Positions 1-11,500 of a DNA stretch of 64,000 bases are shown piece after piece (the stretch's first letter is position 1; each line of letters opens with the position of its first letter). Position numbers and translations under genes: made by a program. Origin of the DNA: Plutella xylostella (lineage: Eukaryota; Arthropoda; Insecta; Lepidoptera; Plutellidae); the NCBI RefSeq assembly GCF_932276165.1, contig NC_063987.1, positions 5,208,001 to 5,272,000 of the forward strand, in the 5' to 3' direction. The notes under the pieces are model-generated. The model did not search any database. It saw only the letters and a program-made list of their open reading frames with translations, and was not told the DNA's origin.

Positions 1-2390
1 TTTTTTAGTGCAAAGTTGCAAACACTATTTTATTCGTAATAAAATAATAACTATTTCGACAAATAATTGTAGCCACTTAGCGTTACGAGCTACGGCTGCT
101 AGGAAGCTTCCGCGTAGCAAAAACATGATCGTAGGTAGTTAGAAAGTATTTATTTAACTATTGAAAGTTAACGAATATTTATAATTATTGGGAAATCCTA
201 AAAAATACAGAACATTTTATTATCGTTTCCTTATAAAAACACTCAGAGAAGAAAAAGTAACTTTGGTGTTTTTAAAATGTAGGACAGTGGGGACCCTATT
301 ATAGTTGCGGCCAGATTAATGGGGCACCCACAGATAATCACGTGGCGCTGTGTACGAATCGCTTCTTACAAGTAATTACTGCCCAGAAAGAGTACTGTCC
401 AGTAACTAATTGTAGTGGCCGGCAGAACAGTGTTTAAAAAGGTATTTGAAATCACAGCGCTTAATATTTGATTTTATTATCGAGTTGTTGTGATTGTTAG
501 TTTGTAGATGCAATATTTAAATTTTATGAAATTAGAAACCGATACAATAACTATAACAAAAAATGCACACACATTATATTTGTCGTCAAGTTCTGAAGGC
601 AAAGTGTCTGATTTAATAAACAATTCAATATTTATTTAGTAGGTAAATTAACTAAATAAAAGTAATATTTAAGATTCTTCGCTTACGTTTTAAGGTAAAA
701 TGTAACAAAATATGTTTTAATGAATAAAAAGTACTTACTTAGATATTTTTTGTAAAAGTCTACAAATACTTTTAAGTGTCCCAAATGAGCTGTCCTGCAG
801 TGTACCGGCGATGTATACTGATTTGATTTGATTAGGTTTGTTTACTATCTGAGTTCTATGCGAGCCACGTAGCAAGAGGCAAGCTTTATCAGAATTCATT
901 GCTGTGCTATTGCCATTATGCCTTAGACCCTGTCCCACTTCTGAAATCGCAGTCGTATTTTCTGGCTGGATGGCCAGCTTAGAAGACAATTATGCCAAAG
1001 CCGTAAGATGGATTACGAGGCCGATTGGTCTAAGACTACAACGTTGTGTCTCAGTCAACGACATTTTAATATGAAACAGATGGAGTGTCAGTGGCAAAAG
1101 AAACGTGTCGATACGTTGTAAACCTCTGAGCTCTTATTTTGAATTAGTGCGGCTAGAAGATTCGTGACTTAATTCATTGGTACAATGGTTTTCATTAGGT
1201 TGAACTTAAAACGGTTTGACAGTAAACATTTAAATATTTATGTACGGTACACACCTACTAGTTCATAGGTATATTGTTAATCCACGCCAATTGGATTCTA
1301 CAACTTCGTTCAGCACATGATTGTAGCTGTGTGTAGTAGTAATTAATGTGATTGATACCTGCTTTACCTTCAGTATTTTTTCTTACTTAGGTACCTTTTT
1401 ATTTATACTTTTCAACCAATATGAAAAACTTTAGGAATGTTTAGTTTATTTATTTATTTATTTATTTATTTAAGAAAACTTACAGCTAACACATTTATTA
1501 TATATAGTAAAAAGTAAAAAACAAAAAGCCAATTTAAAGTTTTCACTAATAACTTACAAATTAAAAAAAGCCAGGGAAGCCGCTGTTAGTACAACCAATT
1601 GCGAATAAAATTTTAATAAAACTAAAACCTACATTCTTAAAGGTAAGATAATTGCAACACAAAAAAAAGCTAGACAAACTTAGAACTAAACTTATCAGTT
1701 AAGAAATAATAAATGCTCTTGACATCACTATTAAATAAATCAATATCACTGCATTCAATTGCCAGTGAGTTAAACAAGTGGGATGCTCTTAAAAGAAATG
1801 AGTTACGACGGTAATTCGTATGAACCACCGGCACATGCAAAATTAACTTACGGCGGATTTGACGTTGGGGAACTAAAATGTTAATTTTATTTAATAATTC
1901 AGGACAATCAATGAGATTCTGACATAACTTCAGGAGAAATGCGATGTCCGACGCATCTCTTCTAATATAAAGAGGAAGTAAATGGAATTGATTACAATGG
2001 AATTCGTAACTTATTCTAGGGATTTTAAATTTGAAACAATTTTAGTAATATAAGTTTCTACTGCAGTACTCCTCAATACTGTTATATGATTTATGTATTC
2101 AGAACGGCTAGTAAAAGGTAGGTAACTGGTGCCTACTGAATAACAAAAAAAAACACCCTTTTATATTATTTGTTTCACTTTGACTCCCTCCACTCTTACC
2201 TAGTGAACATAAACCGAAACCATTTAGTTAAAAATACATTCCGAAATAGGTATCGGTCGTCCGGCATCCGGCCACCGGATACAGAGAACCGGGCAAGAGG
2301 CACCGGAATCAAATTAGGAGATTCCGTGACAAAAACCAATTACATAGAGTGCGGTGAGACACCTACTGGAAACAGGCAGCTACGAGTATA
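1..2390. other. No gene recognised; AT-rich
   Basis: Only short frames. An 84-codon minus-strand frame (735-989) resembles nothing I know. The motif GATGGAGTGTCAGTG at 1080 recurs at 50564 and in part at 43081, so part of this stretch is repetitive. Confidence 0.6.
1444..1472 (+). repeat. (TTTA)n microsatellite
   Basis: Seven tandem TTTA units. The DNA to the right (1477-2160) has the look of an old retroelement but I cannot assign it. Confidence 0.85.
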
Positions 2391-2724
2391 TGAGGTCGTC
2401 TTCCACCAGAGATGTGATATGCAGCTATAGTGATGTAAAAGAAATCCGTTGCCACCACGCAGGGGGACTTTAGGGGAACACTTACGAAGTATAAGTGTCA
2501 AATTCAATACATTTTGAATCCGAAAATGGTTAACAGAACAAGATTGCGATAGGTACACAGTGCTATACTATGCTATGCTGCGACTGTATGTGAACCAATG
2601 ACTATTATTAGAATAGAATAGAATAGAATAGAATAGAATAAAATTTTATTTTCATTTATTGGTGGACATCGAATGCTTCCATATCTAAGTAGCATAGCAT
2701 ACCTCTGGTGGAAAGCAGCCTTAG
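2391..2724. mobile_element. Decayed MITE with imperfect inverted ends
   Basis: TGAGGTCGTCTTCCACCAGAG (2391) and CTCTGGTGGAAAGCAGCCTTA (2703) are inverted, and pairing continues inward about 20 nt with mismatches. The body includes an AATAG microsatellite. Confidence 0.5.
2607..2641 (+). repeat. (AATAG)n microsatellite
   Basis: Six or more tandem GAATA/AATAG units. Confidence 0.9.
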
Positions 2725-2994
2725 CGGGTGTTCCGTATATTGGTATAAAGGTTATCTGTACGAGATCGTGCTGTGATAAGACCGCCATTTGAACGGTTAC
2801 AGTTGGACAATGCTAAAAAACAAGTGCGAACTTCCAGTTAAGTGAATAAATAATCTCCCATGTTCTACTCGTTGGAATCTTAGCGCTACCTTATTGTTTT
2901 TGGTTTAGCTCGGGTCTATTTAAAGCACAGATTAAGCTAATCGCTTTGTATTGTGTGTGTCATGTATAAAGATATTATGTGATATGCTCATGAT

Positions 2995-3090
2995 GGCCAG
3001 TTGGTATAGTTGCAAAGATGGGTGTTGTAGCTATGTATGGTCCCGAGTTCGTTTCCTGGCTGTGGTTTACATGTTTTTTTTTTTTTTTTA
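2995..3090 (+). mobile_element. Decayed tRNA-derived SINE ending in a T run
   Basis: A B-box-like GAGTTCGTTTCCTGG is preceded by an A-box-like TTGGTATAGTTG, and a T stretch follows at 3073-3089. The order head, B box, homopolymer fits a SINE relic. Confidence 0.45.
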
Positions 3091-3230
3091 AATAGCCTGC
3101 TTTGTGTCCTACTGCTGGGCAAAGGCCTCCTTATATTTGGCCCAACGATCGCGATCCTCCGCCACTTCGGACCACTCAGGTTGGAACTTCTCCATTTTAC
3201 ATGTACCTATACATTATTTTACGAGTAATG
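3091..3230 (-). mobile_element. LINE 3'-end fragment
   Basis: Contains TACTGCTGGGCAAAGGCCTCC, the complement of the GGCCTTTGCCCAGCAGTGGG tail seen at many lepidopteran LINE 3' ends. Plus-sense relatives lie at 4085-4142 and 62294-62390. Confidence 0.55.
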
Positions 3231-3694
3231 TTAGCGTTCTGGCGTAAGTGTGTAAAACTAAGCTAATAAAAATGCACCGAGTGTGAGTGAGCAATAATAA
3301 CATTAAAATAAACGATATTTCTTATATTACTTCTATAATTAGCTAATAGTCTGGCCTGTGAAATAAATAAAAAATACTTTGTTTCAAACTTCGGGGCTTC
3401 TCTCCTATCTTACTGAGCATATAAATAATATTTAATGTAACGTGTTACATAGTTATATCTGACATGATACTTTGAGGTAACAAAATCTTAAATCAAAACA
3501 CAGTTTATATCGGCTTTACCGGGCCCGAGCGGTAAGTCCCTTAATTGTTAATAAGCCCGAAAACCTCTCGTAGGTCTAGAGTAGGCTTTGATAATTAGTT
3601 TATGTGTGTTATTAATATTCAGGCTCACGCACGCCCGAGGCGTTGTTTGGTAAATGAAATTAGCTGCTTATGAGAGTTAGCACCCGTAGCGAGG

Positions 3695-3860
3695 GAGGTT
3701 TCCGGTTTTTTCCGACTTCGAAAAAAGAAGGAGGTTCTCAATTAGTCTGTATGTATGTTTTTTATGTATCTTCGCTGTTTACTCCGCCATTTTAGGACAG
3801 ATTTTGATGATTCTTTTTTGTTGTTGACTCTTTGAGGAATGCATGTTTAATGACGTTGTT
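3695..3860 (+). repeat. Dispersed repeat (TTCCGACTTCGAAAAAAGAAG)
   Basis: CCGACTTCGAAAAAAGAAGG, AGGTTCTCAATTAGTCTGTA and GATTTTGATGATTCTTTTTT are in an order I recognise from a repeat common across moth genomes. Class not assigned. Confidence 0.55.
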
Positions 3861-4084
3861 AGTGAAGAGTGCCGGTTTCAGAAAGTACATTCGAAAGTCA
3901 TAGACTATGCAATGTTTTAATTTGATCGACATGTTATAGGTACATACATGCCAATATTGCCAATAAAAATGATATGCTAGAGGTATTTGGATATGTTAGG
4001 TACCTATCCTCTTTAGTGCTATATTATATTATATATTATATAACACATAAGGTTAATGAGTTTCTGACTGCCATAAACAATAGC

Positions 4085-4142
4085 GCGCTCCTTGGGAGAG
4101 GCCTATGTCCAGCAGTGGATGATTATTTGCTGATGATGATGA
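4085..4142 (+). mobile_element. LINE 3' tail ending in GAT repeats
   Basis: GGGAGAGGCCTATGTCCAGC then AGTGGATGATTATTTGCTGATGATGATGAT. This matches the tail of RTE-type LINEs in moths. No coding part remains. Confidence 0.6.
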
Positions 4143-4429
4143 TCGGTCTGTGCGTATCTGTCTCTGACATCATAGATAATACTACTGTTTAATTTAACCT
4201 ATTTTCATTCATTATAAACTTCTTAAAAGCATTATTAAAATCTGAAATGCTAGTCCCGTTCCCGTACGGACGAATGAATTGGGTATACGAATTAACAAAG
4301 GCGGGCGGCGCTCAGCCAGTGGCTCAGAAAGGTATGATAATTCTCTTTGTATGAGCAAATTCTTCGCTGGGCCGAGTGGATGTGGCCAAGTGCAAATCGC
4401 ACAGCTTGATGTCAATAGAATAGTAGTAA

Positions 4430-4510
4430 ACATAAGCCTCTGTAGTGGTAAAAGCTTTGCTTCACAGCCCAGAGGGCCTGGGTTTGAGCCCCGGGTGGGA
4501 CCATAAATTT
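4430..4510 (+). mobile_element. Decayed tRNA-derived SINE head
   Basis: It contains TAGTGGTAAAAG (A-box-like) and GGGTTTGAGCCCCGG (B-box-like) at tRNA spacing. Too decayed to fold as a functional tRNA, and the rest of the element is not recognisable. Confidence 0.5.
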
Positions 4511-5426
4511 GTGGAGACCGCCTTACGAATATCCTATCGAAAAGTGTCATAATAAAAATACTGGATGGCAGAACTGAAGTGGCTATCTAATCTAACAAAC
4601 AAGCATCACGACATTATTTTACGTATCCGTGACTGTGCAAGATGTATTTAGCTAATATTTTAGTCCGAGAAAGGTTGGTTTCGAGAAAATGTAGACGTCC
4701 ATTAAGAATGCAAAGCGCGCTGCATCCCGGGACCGCCCCAATGAAGACTAATTGTGGGGACTTGAGACCACAACAGAGTAGGTGTGACCTACATACTTCT
4801 GGACCAGATCTACATGACTCCTGTTGTATTACAATCTTCTGCAAATAAAATATAGAATACTCGTACCCCCCTTTAATTTGACAATAAATACTTCGTAAGT
4901 GTTACCATCTTCGTATTGACTACGCTATAACAACACTGTATTATCTCGTTTGTAGGATGTACTCTATCTGTCTACGATTGTCATTTCATAAACTAGTTAC
5001 AATTGTAGATAGATAAAGTACCTACTCTTTATTTGTACACCTAGAAATAAATAACATCTTTACATTACAACTAAATTAGGGTACAAATTTCTTCCAGACA
5101 ACCTTTGGATGGATGGACTAAAAGGTACAGTGATACTTACTAAAATGAATAAGGTTTAAATAATTTTTCTTGCACCTCCTTTGGGTTGACGGGTAGAAAA
5201 TGCTTATAGCATTAAGTCCACCCTTTGTACACTTATTTTTATATTTGTGCAATAAAGGATTGAATAAACAAATAATATCTTGACACTAAGGTACTTTACT
5301 TATGGTCGATAACAGGCAGAGTGGGTATGAAGTCGATAAAATAAATACTTAGCGAAACAGTTGGGAATATGTAAGTATGAATATACACGTTATTACTAAA
5401 ATCGTCAATATATTAACATAAATTAT
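4511..5426. other. Upstream flank of the transporter, no gene seen
   Basis: Short frames only on both strands, for example at 4614-4848, where the two strands mirror each other. The last part may hold regulatory sequence for the transporter, but no motif beyond the weak core promoter stands out. Confidence 0.5.
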
Positions 5427-5430
5427 TAGC

Positions 5431-5460
5431 CTATATACGGCACGACTGTGATATTTAGTC
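5431..5460 (+). promoter_or_regulatory. Candidate TATA-like box and initiator of the ABC transporter
   Basis: CTATATA lies at 5431-5437, and an initiator-like TTAGTC about 25 nt downstream at 5455-5460. This is a plausible arthropod core promoter some 70 nt before the proposed ATG at 5527. It is weak evidence in such AT-rich DNA. It also depends on exon 1 being correct. Confidence 0.25.
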
Positions 5461-5526
5461 ACCAAACAAGAACCGCCAGAAACGGTTGAGTTTTAAATTT
5501 AAATAAGGAATAATGGTGAAGTGGGC

Positions 5527-5556
5527 ATGGAATTATTTTTACGGAAATTCAGTATG
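5527..5556 (+). CDS. ABC transporter exon 1 (proposed start)
   Basis: Ten codons, [10 protein letters not shown], followed by a consensus GTAAGT donor in phase 0. Exon 2 opens in phase 0 with FRYATW, so splicing recreates FSMFRYATW, which closely matches the vertebrate P-glycoprotein segment FSMFRYSNW. An in-frame stop lies a short way upstream, so this ATG would be the start. It gives an N-terminus about 40 residues shorter than in human ABCB1. A competing out-of-frame ATG in good context lies 14 nt upstream at 5513. A different or additional 5' exon cannot be excluded. Confidence 0.55.
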
Positions 5557-8500
5557 GTAAGTTGTACTTTATTTTTACTTACCGTATTTTTTTATATTAG
5601 ACGGGTATCTTTACACATTATTACCTTAAATAGAGACACATAAGTAATTATAATAATTAATTAGTAGAAATACAGATGAGCATCTGACACAAGAAAAACA
5701 TGTACATAATAATACTTAAATTATTTCCGAATAGTTATGTAATTTTTACAAAGAATCCTGTTTCACTTTCACTTGCACTTATAACTGTATTTTGCGAATA
5801 GTTATATTTGTTATTAAGAAAAAAACGAGTATACGATAAACGAAAGTGTGGTTCGCTTCTGACTCTTGTGAGTAACTCTGTTTGTCAACTAGTACTATCT
5901 ATTTACTTAATTTCAACTGTGCATACAAGTTAAAATTACTTTTGCTTCTTTATTATGAGTGCCTACCAATATTATCGTCCACGGCGGCGAACAAGTTACC
6001 TTTATGAATAAGAAACAAAATGTACTGTGACTACTACTGAATACATTAAAAACTAAAATTTTCCGGCATTTATAGGCCTTTTTAGAATGCAAAATAGGTT
6101 CTAAAAACACTTTGAAGTGACATGAAAGAAGGACAAATAACACACACTTATACAATAATAATACCTCTCTAATACCTAGTTGATAACTGGTAATCGATGT
6201 GAATTTATTAGTGTGGTGTGTGGATGGATAGTAAGTAAGTAAGTATGATTTTAGACATTTCATCACACAAAAACATATTTTTAATGTTAGATGTCGTTAT
6301 TGAATATCATAAGAGATATTTAATGGACACTTTCAAATCAAATCAAATCGTTTACATAATTTAATGTGAACATAAGTACATAGGTATTGTCATAATAGCT
6401 GTTACACAAAAAGTATCTAATGTATTGTTCTATATTCTGCAAGTGAGAGAGAGACTTTCGTATGTCCCCTGGATAAGGCATCCAAAAATTATTCTCCATC
6501 ACAACCGGTTTTAAGCTTAGCGTTTATTTCCACTCCAAGACTTTTGCATGTAAACACTAAACATATAAAAACTTTGCGTATGTTTGAGGTCTACAAATGG
6601 AAAATGATAGTCTAGGATTTGTTTGCGACGTCTTTTAAGGACGAAAATAGACCAACTGTTTAAAATAACATTATAATGTCCTTAAATGTGCTTAAATCAT
6701 ATTTAGGTAGGTAGATTATAATAATATGCTGGTTAAAAATATGCTTGTCAGTTTTCTTTGACGTAACGTAGCAAAACATTATACAAAAATTCAGATGAAA
6801 TGTCATAACATAAAAGTATTCATTTGTGTTTTGTTAAGTTTGTAGAACATAAAAAAAAACACGCACTCACGCCTTGTACTAATGTACTCCCTTGCGGGGT
6901 AGGCAGAGGTGCATCGCTGCACCCACTTTTCGCCAGAGTGTTATGTTAGTCCCAATGTAATAGGGGGCGGGCCTATTGCCATTTTACGGGCACATCCAAG
7001 ACCTGAGAACAAATATCTGTGTTTAAACAAATATCTGCCCCAGCCGGGAATCGAACCCGGGACCATCGGCTCACATCGGTCACTAACCACTACGCCATTC
7101 GGTCGTCCGAGATATTTGTAGAACATATTATTATTTTATGAGGTTGTCGGGTATTATGTGATAGTAATAGTATACTGTGCCGGATACACGACTTTTTTTT
7201 ACTAACCACGACTTTAATTAAGTTTTGTATATCTTTATGGAAATTAATGATAAGATACATGTTACTTCATTAACCATTAATGCATAATACTGGTGTTTTG
7301 TTTAAACCTTGACGAACAGGTCACCCCTAGCTCACTGATTAAGATTTGAGTCGGTTCCTCAGTGTAATTAGAATGTATTTATTTCCTTTTCAGTAAAACA
7401 AATGGCAAGACACACTGCACATTATCATATTATCAAATAGTAAGTACGACATTTCAACACATATTACTGATTCCTATATACAAAATGGTTATTGCTAGTT
7501 GGAAAAGGGTGACTCACGTAGTCATTCTACACCTCTGTTTATAAAAAGCTTTAGGTGGTCGCAGTTTTTCGGTTTCACAATCTCACCTCATCTTTTGGAA
7601 AATGAAAATGAGCTACTTAAGCAAACTTAAATATTAGAATCCCTGTAATAATAAACACAGTGTTATATATTTCTACTACGCCCTTTATACACATAATTCA
7701 TATTGCCATTTGACGACCGAATGGTATGGTCCGATAGTCCGATGCCCATATTACATATGTATGTACTGTGTGAGATGTCCCCACATTTTATTATTATTAT
7801 ATTATTGTACTCATTCAAAAACGGCGATACGGCTCGCGACCTATCACGTGAGTACAAATGTACAGCGAAAAGAGGGTGACTCGCTCGCAAGTCACCTCTG
7901 ACTACCCCTTCGGGGATTACAGTAGTGAGCACATAGTATGTTTATTATTATTTAGTTCCGCTACGCGACCTGGCTGGAGTGGTGCTGCACGGCGCTGGGC
8001 GTGCTACTCGGGTTCCTCAGCGCCAGCGGTCTCTGCGTCCACCAGCTGCTCACCGGTGACGTCATCACGGCCATGGTGCAGAGGACTTCCAGACAGAATA
8101 CCACGTCCAGCCCGATGGCGTTTCTGCAGCTGTTCGGCGGGGGGAGGGTGCTGTGAGTTTTTTGTTGTTGTTGTTTGTGAGTGGGTGTTTATGACATTAG
8201 CGAAGTTAAAGGTAAACGTCCATGCACTTATCGGCATCATACACAATGGATGCATCGCATCCCGTATTCTTTGTATAGAAATTCACACAAGTGCGTCCAC
8301 TTTATCGGCATTATCGACGGCGTTTCTCCATGCATTGATGACAATCCGTTTGGTGCGACATATACGATACCGATATAGGTGGACGCTTACCTAAGATTTC
8401 CTTTCGTTGCACCTTGATTTTAAAACTTAGCTATTTTGTACAACCAAATTAGTTTCAAACCATGCTTTTGAGTATAGTATATCTCCTATCGGAGGTCGAC

Positions 8501-11500
8501 AATCATAGCTCTGGAGACGACTGCTCGGTACTAGGCTTTGATGTATTTATTGACCATTGTCTTAGCTTCTGGACCAGGCTTTAGACTGTATAGCAACTAC
8601 TAACAACTGATTAAGTTACTTCACACTTATAGATCCACGATATATAGCTGCTCTTGAAATTAAAAAATATTTTGTACCTAATCATGTATAATTTTCAGTA
8701 CAAATGCTTCAAATGAAGAGAATATGAATGCTTTAGTAGAGGACGGGCTGGCTTGGCTCGCCGCCGCCACCACATTTACAGTATTATCAATTATATTCTG
8801 TTTCGCCTCGGTTTTTCTGGTCAATTGGAGTGCAGCTCAACAGGTAAATTGATTATTTATTATTGTCATCAGCCAGTAATAATATACTGCTTCTTCCTAT
8901 CCTCAGCCTTTCTCATCAAGCCATTGCTGGCTACTTTCTATGGTTATGGATACAGAGGGCTGGAGAGAGTTTCACGCTACGTTTTTAGTGTGAAATCTTA
9001 GCATGTTAAATCGGATCATTTAACTCATTACACCTTTACTTTATATCTAATGTACACTTGGAAGAACACAGATCAATGATGCTAGTCTAGTCTTTTGTTG
9101 TTCACAGGTCAAAAGGATCAGGTTATTATTCCTGAAAGCTGTTCTTCGACAAGACATGGCGTGGTATGATACGGATGTGAGCTTCAACTTTGCTTCTAGG
9201 ATGTCTGAGTGAGTTTATTTTTTACCCCCATAATATACCTACATAGATATGGAGTATAAGTCCCGTGAAATTCAATTGCGCCTGGCTGTCATAGTCCACT
9301 ACAAATAAAAATGACATCTAAGACTTCAGCTGCCGCTACATGGGTTCCTGGTCGGCGTAGATAAACGACATGATATCTCGATTCGCCATAATTATGGCGC
9401 TGATTGACGCAGATTAAACGAGTGTATCGACGTATTTTAAAAATTGGGTGCAAAAGTGGTATAGTATACCAAAACACTGAGATCGTCATTCACAAAAACT
9501 TCAGGAAGACCCTTCACCCCTTTTTCGACTCACTACATCCTCTTTGAACACCCCACACCACATATTACTTCCAGAGACCTAGTGAACCTCAGCAGCGGAA
9601 TGGGCGAGAAGCTGGCCATAGCCTCCAACCTGCTCGGCAGTGCGTTCGCTTGCATCATCATGTCCATAGTGCTGAACTGGCGGGCTGCGCTGGCGGGGCT
9701 GTGTGTCGCGCCGCTGACTTGTGCTGCTGTCGTTATGTTCTTGAGCGTGAGTATTTGATGTATACCGGGTGTTGCAAAAAAGGTATACATATTTAGCCGA
9801 ACAAAAGTTGTTCGTCTTGGACCATATACCCATTTCGCAACTCCCTGTATGATAAGATGCATAAAAGTGCCTAGCTATACCATTTTGTACCTAGTTAAAC
9901 TCAGATACTTACCTCTAGTAAGTAATAACCTGATCCTTTTGACCTGTGAACAACAAAAGACTAGACTAGCATCATTGATCTGTGTTCTTCCAAGTGTACA
10001 TTAGATATAAAGTAAAGGTGTAATGAGTTAAATGATCCGATTTAACATGCTAAGATTTCACACTAAAAACGTAGCGTGAAACTCTCTCCAGCCCTCTGTA
10101 TCCATAACCATAGAAAGTAGCCAGCAATGGCTTGATGAGAAAGGCTGAGGATACACATATAGTACGGTACATATACATATAGTACGGTATTTTTCATTGG
10201 TAGCTATACAGTTTTGTACCGTGTCAAACTCAGAAATCACCCAGGTGTGATTGAGTTATTAGGCGGTTTGTTAGTTTCACATGGTAAAAATGTAATGTAT
10301 GCTATTGTGTCATCATGCCGCTTCTGAAGGCATAAATTTTTTAAGCTGTCAAAGTAAAAAAAAATATGCCAAAATTGCCAAATTAAGATTTACCAAAACT
10401 AAAGAATTATTTAAGGTATGGACCGCAATAAAATTAGAATTTAAGCGTTCAGAATTGTCTTAAAAATAAAAAAGCAATACTGGTATAAGCCAGTAAAATG
10501 CTATGGAAATGTATTGTATTGTATCGAAGATGTTATGATGTAATTTGCTTATAATTTGACAAGCACGCACAGCAAGCATTATTGACTACTATTGTAAGTC
10601 TTTAATGGCCATTATTGCTTAAGCTGAGGTATATACATATAAAAATGCTAGCATGGGACTAAAAAGACCATAAATAAACAGGTTAAAAACCTATATTTAT
10701 AAACATAATTGTTGTGCGAGTAAAATACATGCCAAAAATAAATTTATATACTTGGGTAAATCTAAATTTGTTTCTTTTGGCGAAGAACATTGAACCGATT
10801 CTGATGGCTTTATTATTTTAATGTTTGTATCTTTAAAAGTCGAATTTCGAACAAATAATTTTACGTTTTGACATTGCCAATTTAAATAAATGCCTGCCTT
10901 CAGAATTGCTGCTAATGGATTCAAATAAAAAAAAATAGTTCTCGTTAGTACTTATATCAGATTTAATTTACCGCGTTAAGTATTATAAAAAGTCAGTGAG
11001 TAAAGAAACAATATTTCATGCAATCGTAATTATCGGATGCCAATTTCAAGATGTTTCTTTATTTATGCAAGTTACAGACAGTATAATAAGGTTTTTACAT
11101 ATCCTAAAAATAAAAATGTTATTTCAGTATCAAACGAAGTTTTCCATGCTACAAATGGACGCTATGAGTAAAGCTGGTAAACACGTGGAAGAGGTGCTGA
11201 GGTCTGTGAGAACTGTCGTGGCATTTGAGGGAGAAACCGACGAAATTAATAGGTATGTTTTTTAATAGCATGGCTAGTCAGATTTACTTTCAGTCGCTGA
11301 CTATAGGGCAGTTATAAATATACCATTAAGTACTTATACTTATAGAATATTTTAGAAAATTGAAAATTACATATTTGAACTTGAACTTACAATTTACATT
11401 AATAGGTTTTAAGTTAAGTACTTTATTTCATGTATATTTAATTCATGCTGTTTATTGCAGATATAAAAATCTCCTAGAAGTGGCAAAGAAATATGGCTAC

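Larger units (their letters stand above)
5557..7955 (+). other. Intron 1 of the transporter (2.4 kb, SINE-bearing)
   Basis: AT-rich intron implied by the exon 1 proposal. It contains a complete SINE at 6852-7114 and another SINE-tail module at 7806-7938 that ends next to the exon 2 acceptor. I see no further exon in it. Confidence 0.5.

Noticed and set aside
735..989. 84-codon minus-strand ORF with non-random-looking composition.
   Set aside because: No family recognised, and neighbouring sequence shares a motif with other repeats in the window.
6909..7121. Plus-strand ORF repeated at 14211 and 20435 with a shared peptide ([13 protein letters not shown]).
   Set aside because: All three are the antisense of the same tRNA-derived SINE, not a gene family.
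7858..8394. 178-codon plus-strand ORF across exon 2.
   Set aside because: It is in a different frame from the transporter and joins SINE sequence, exon 2 and intron 2. A shadow.
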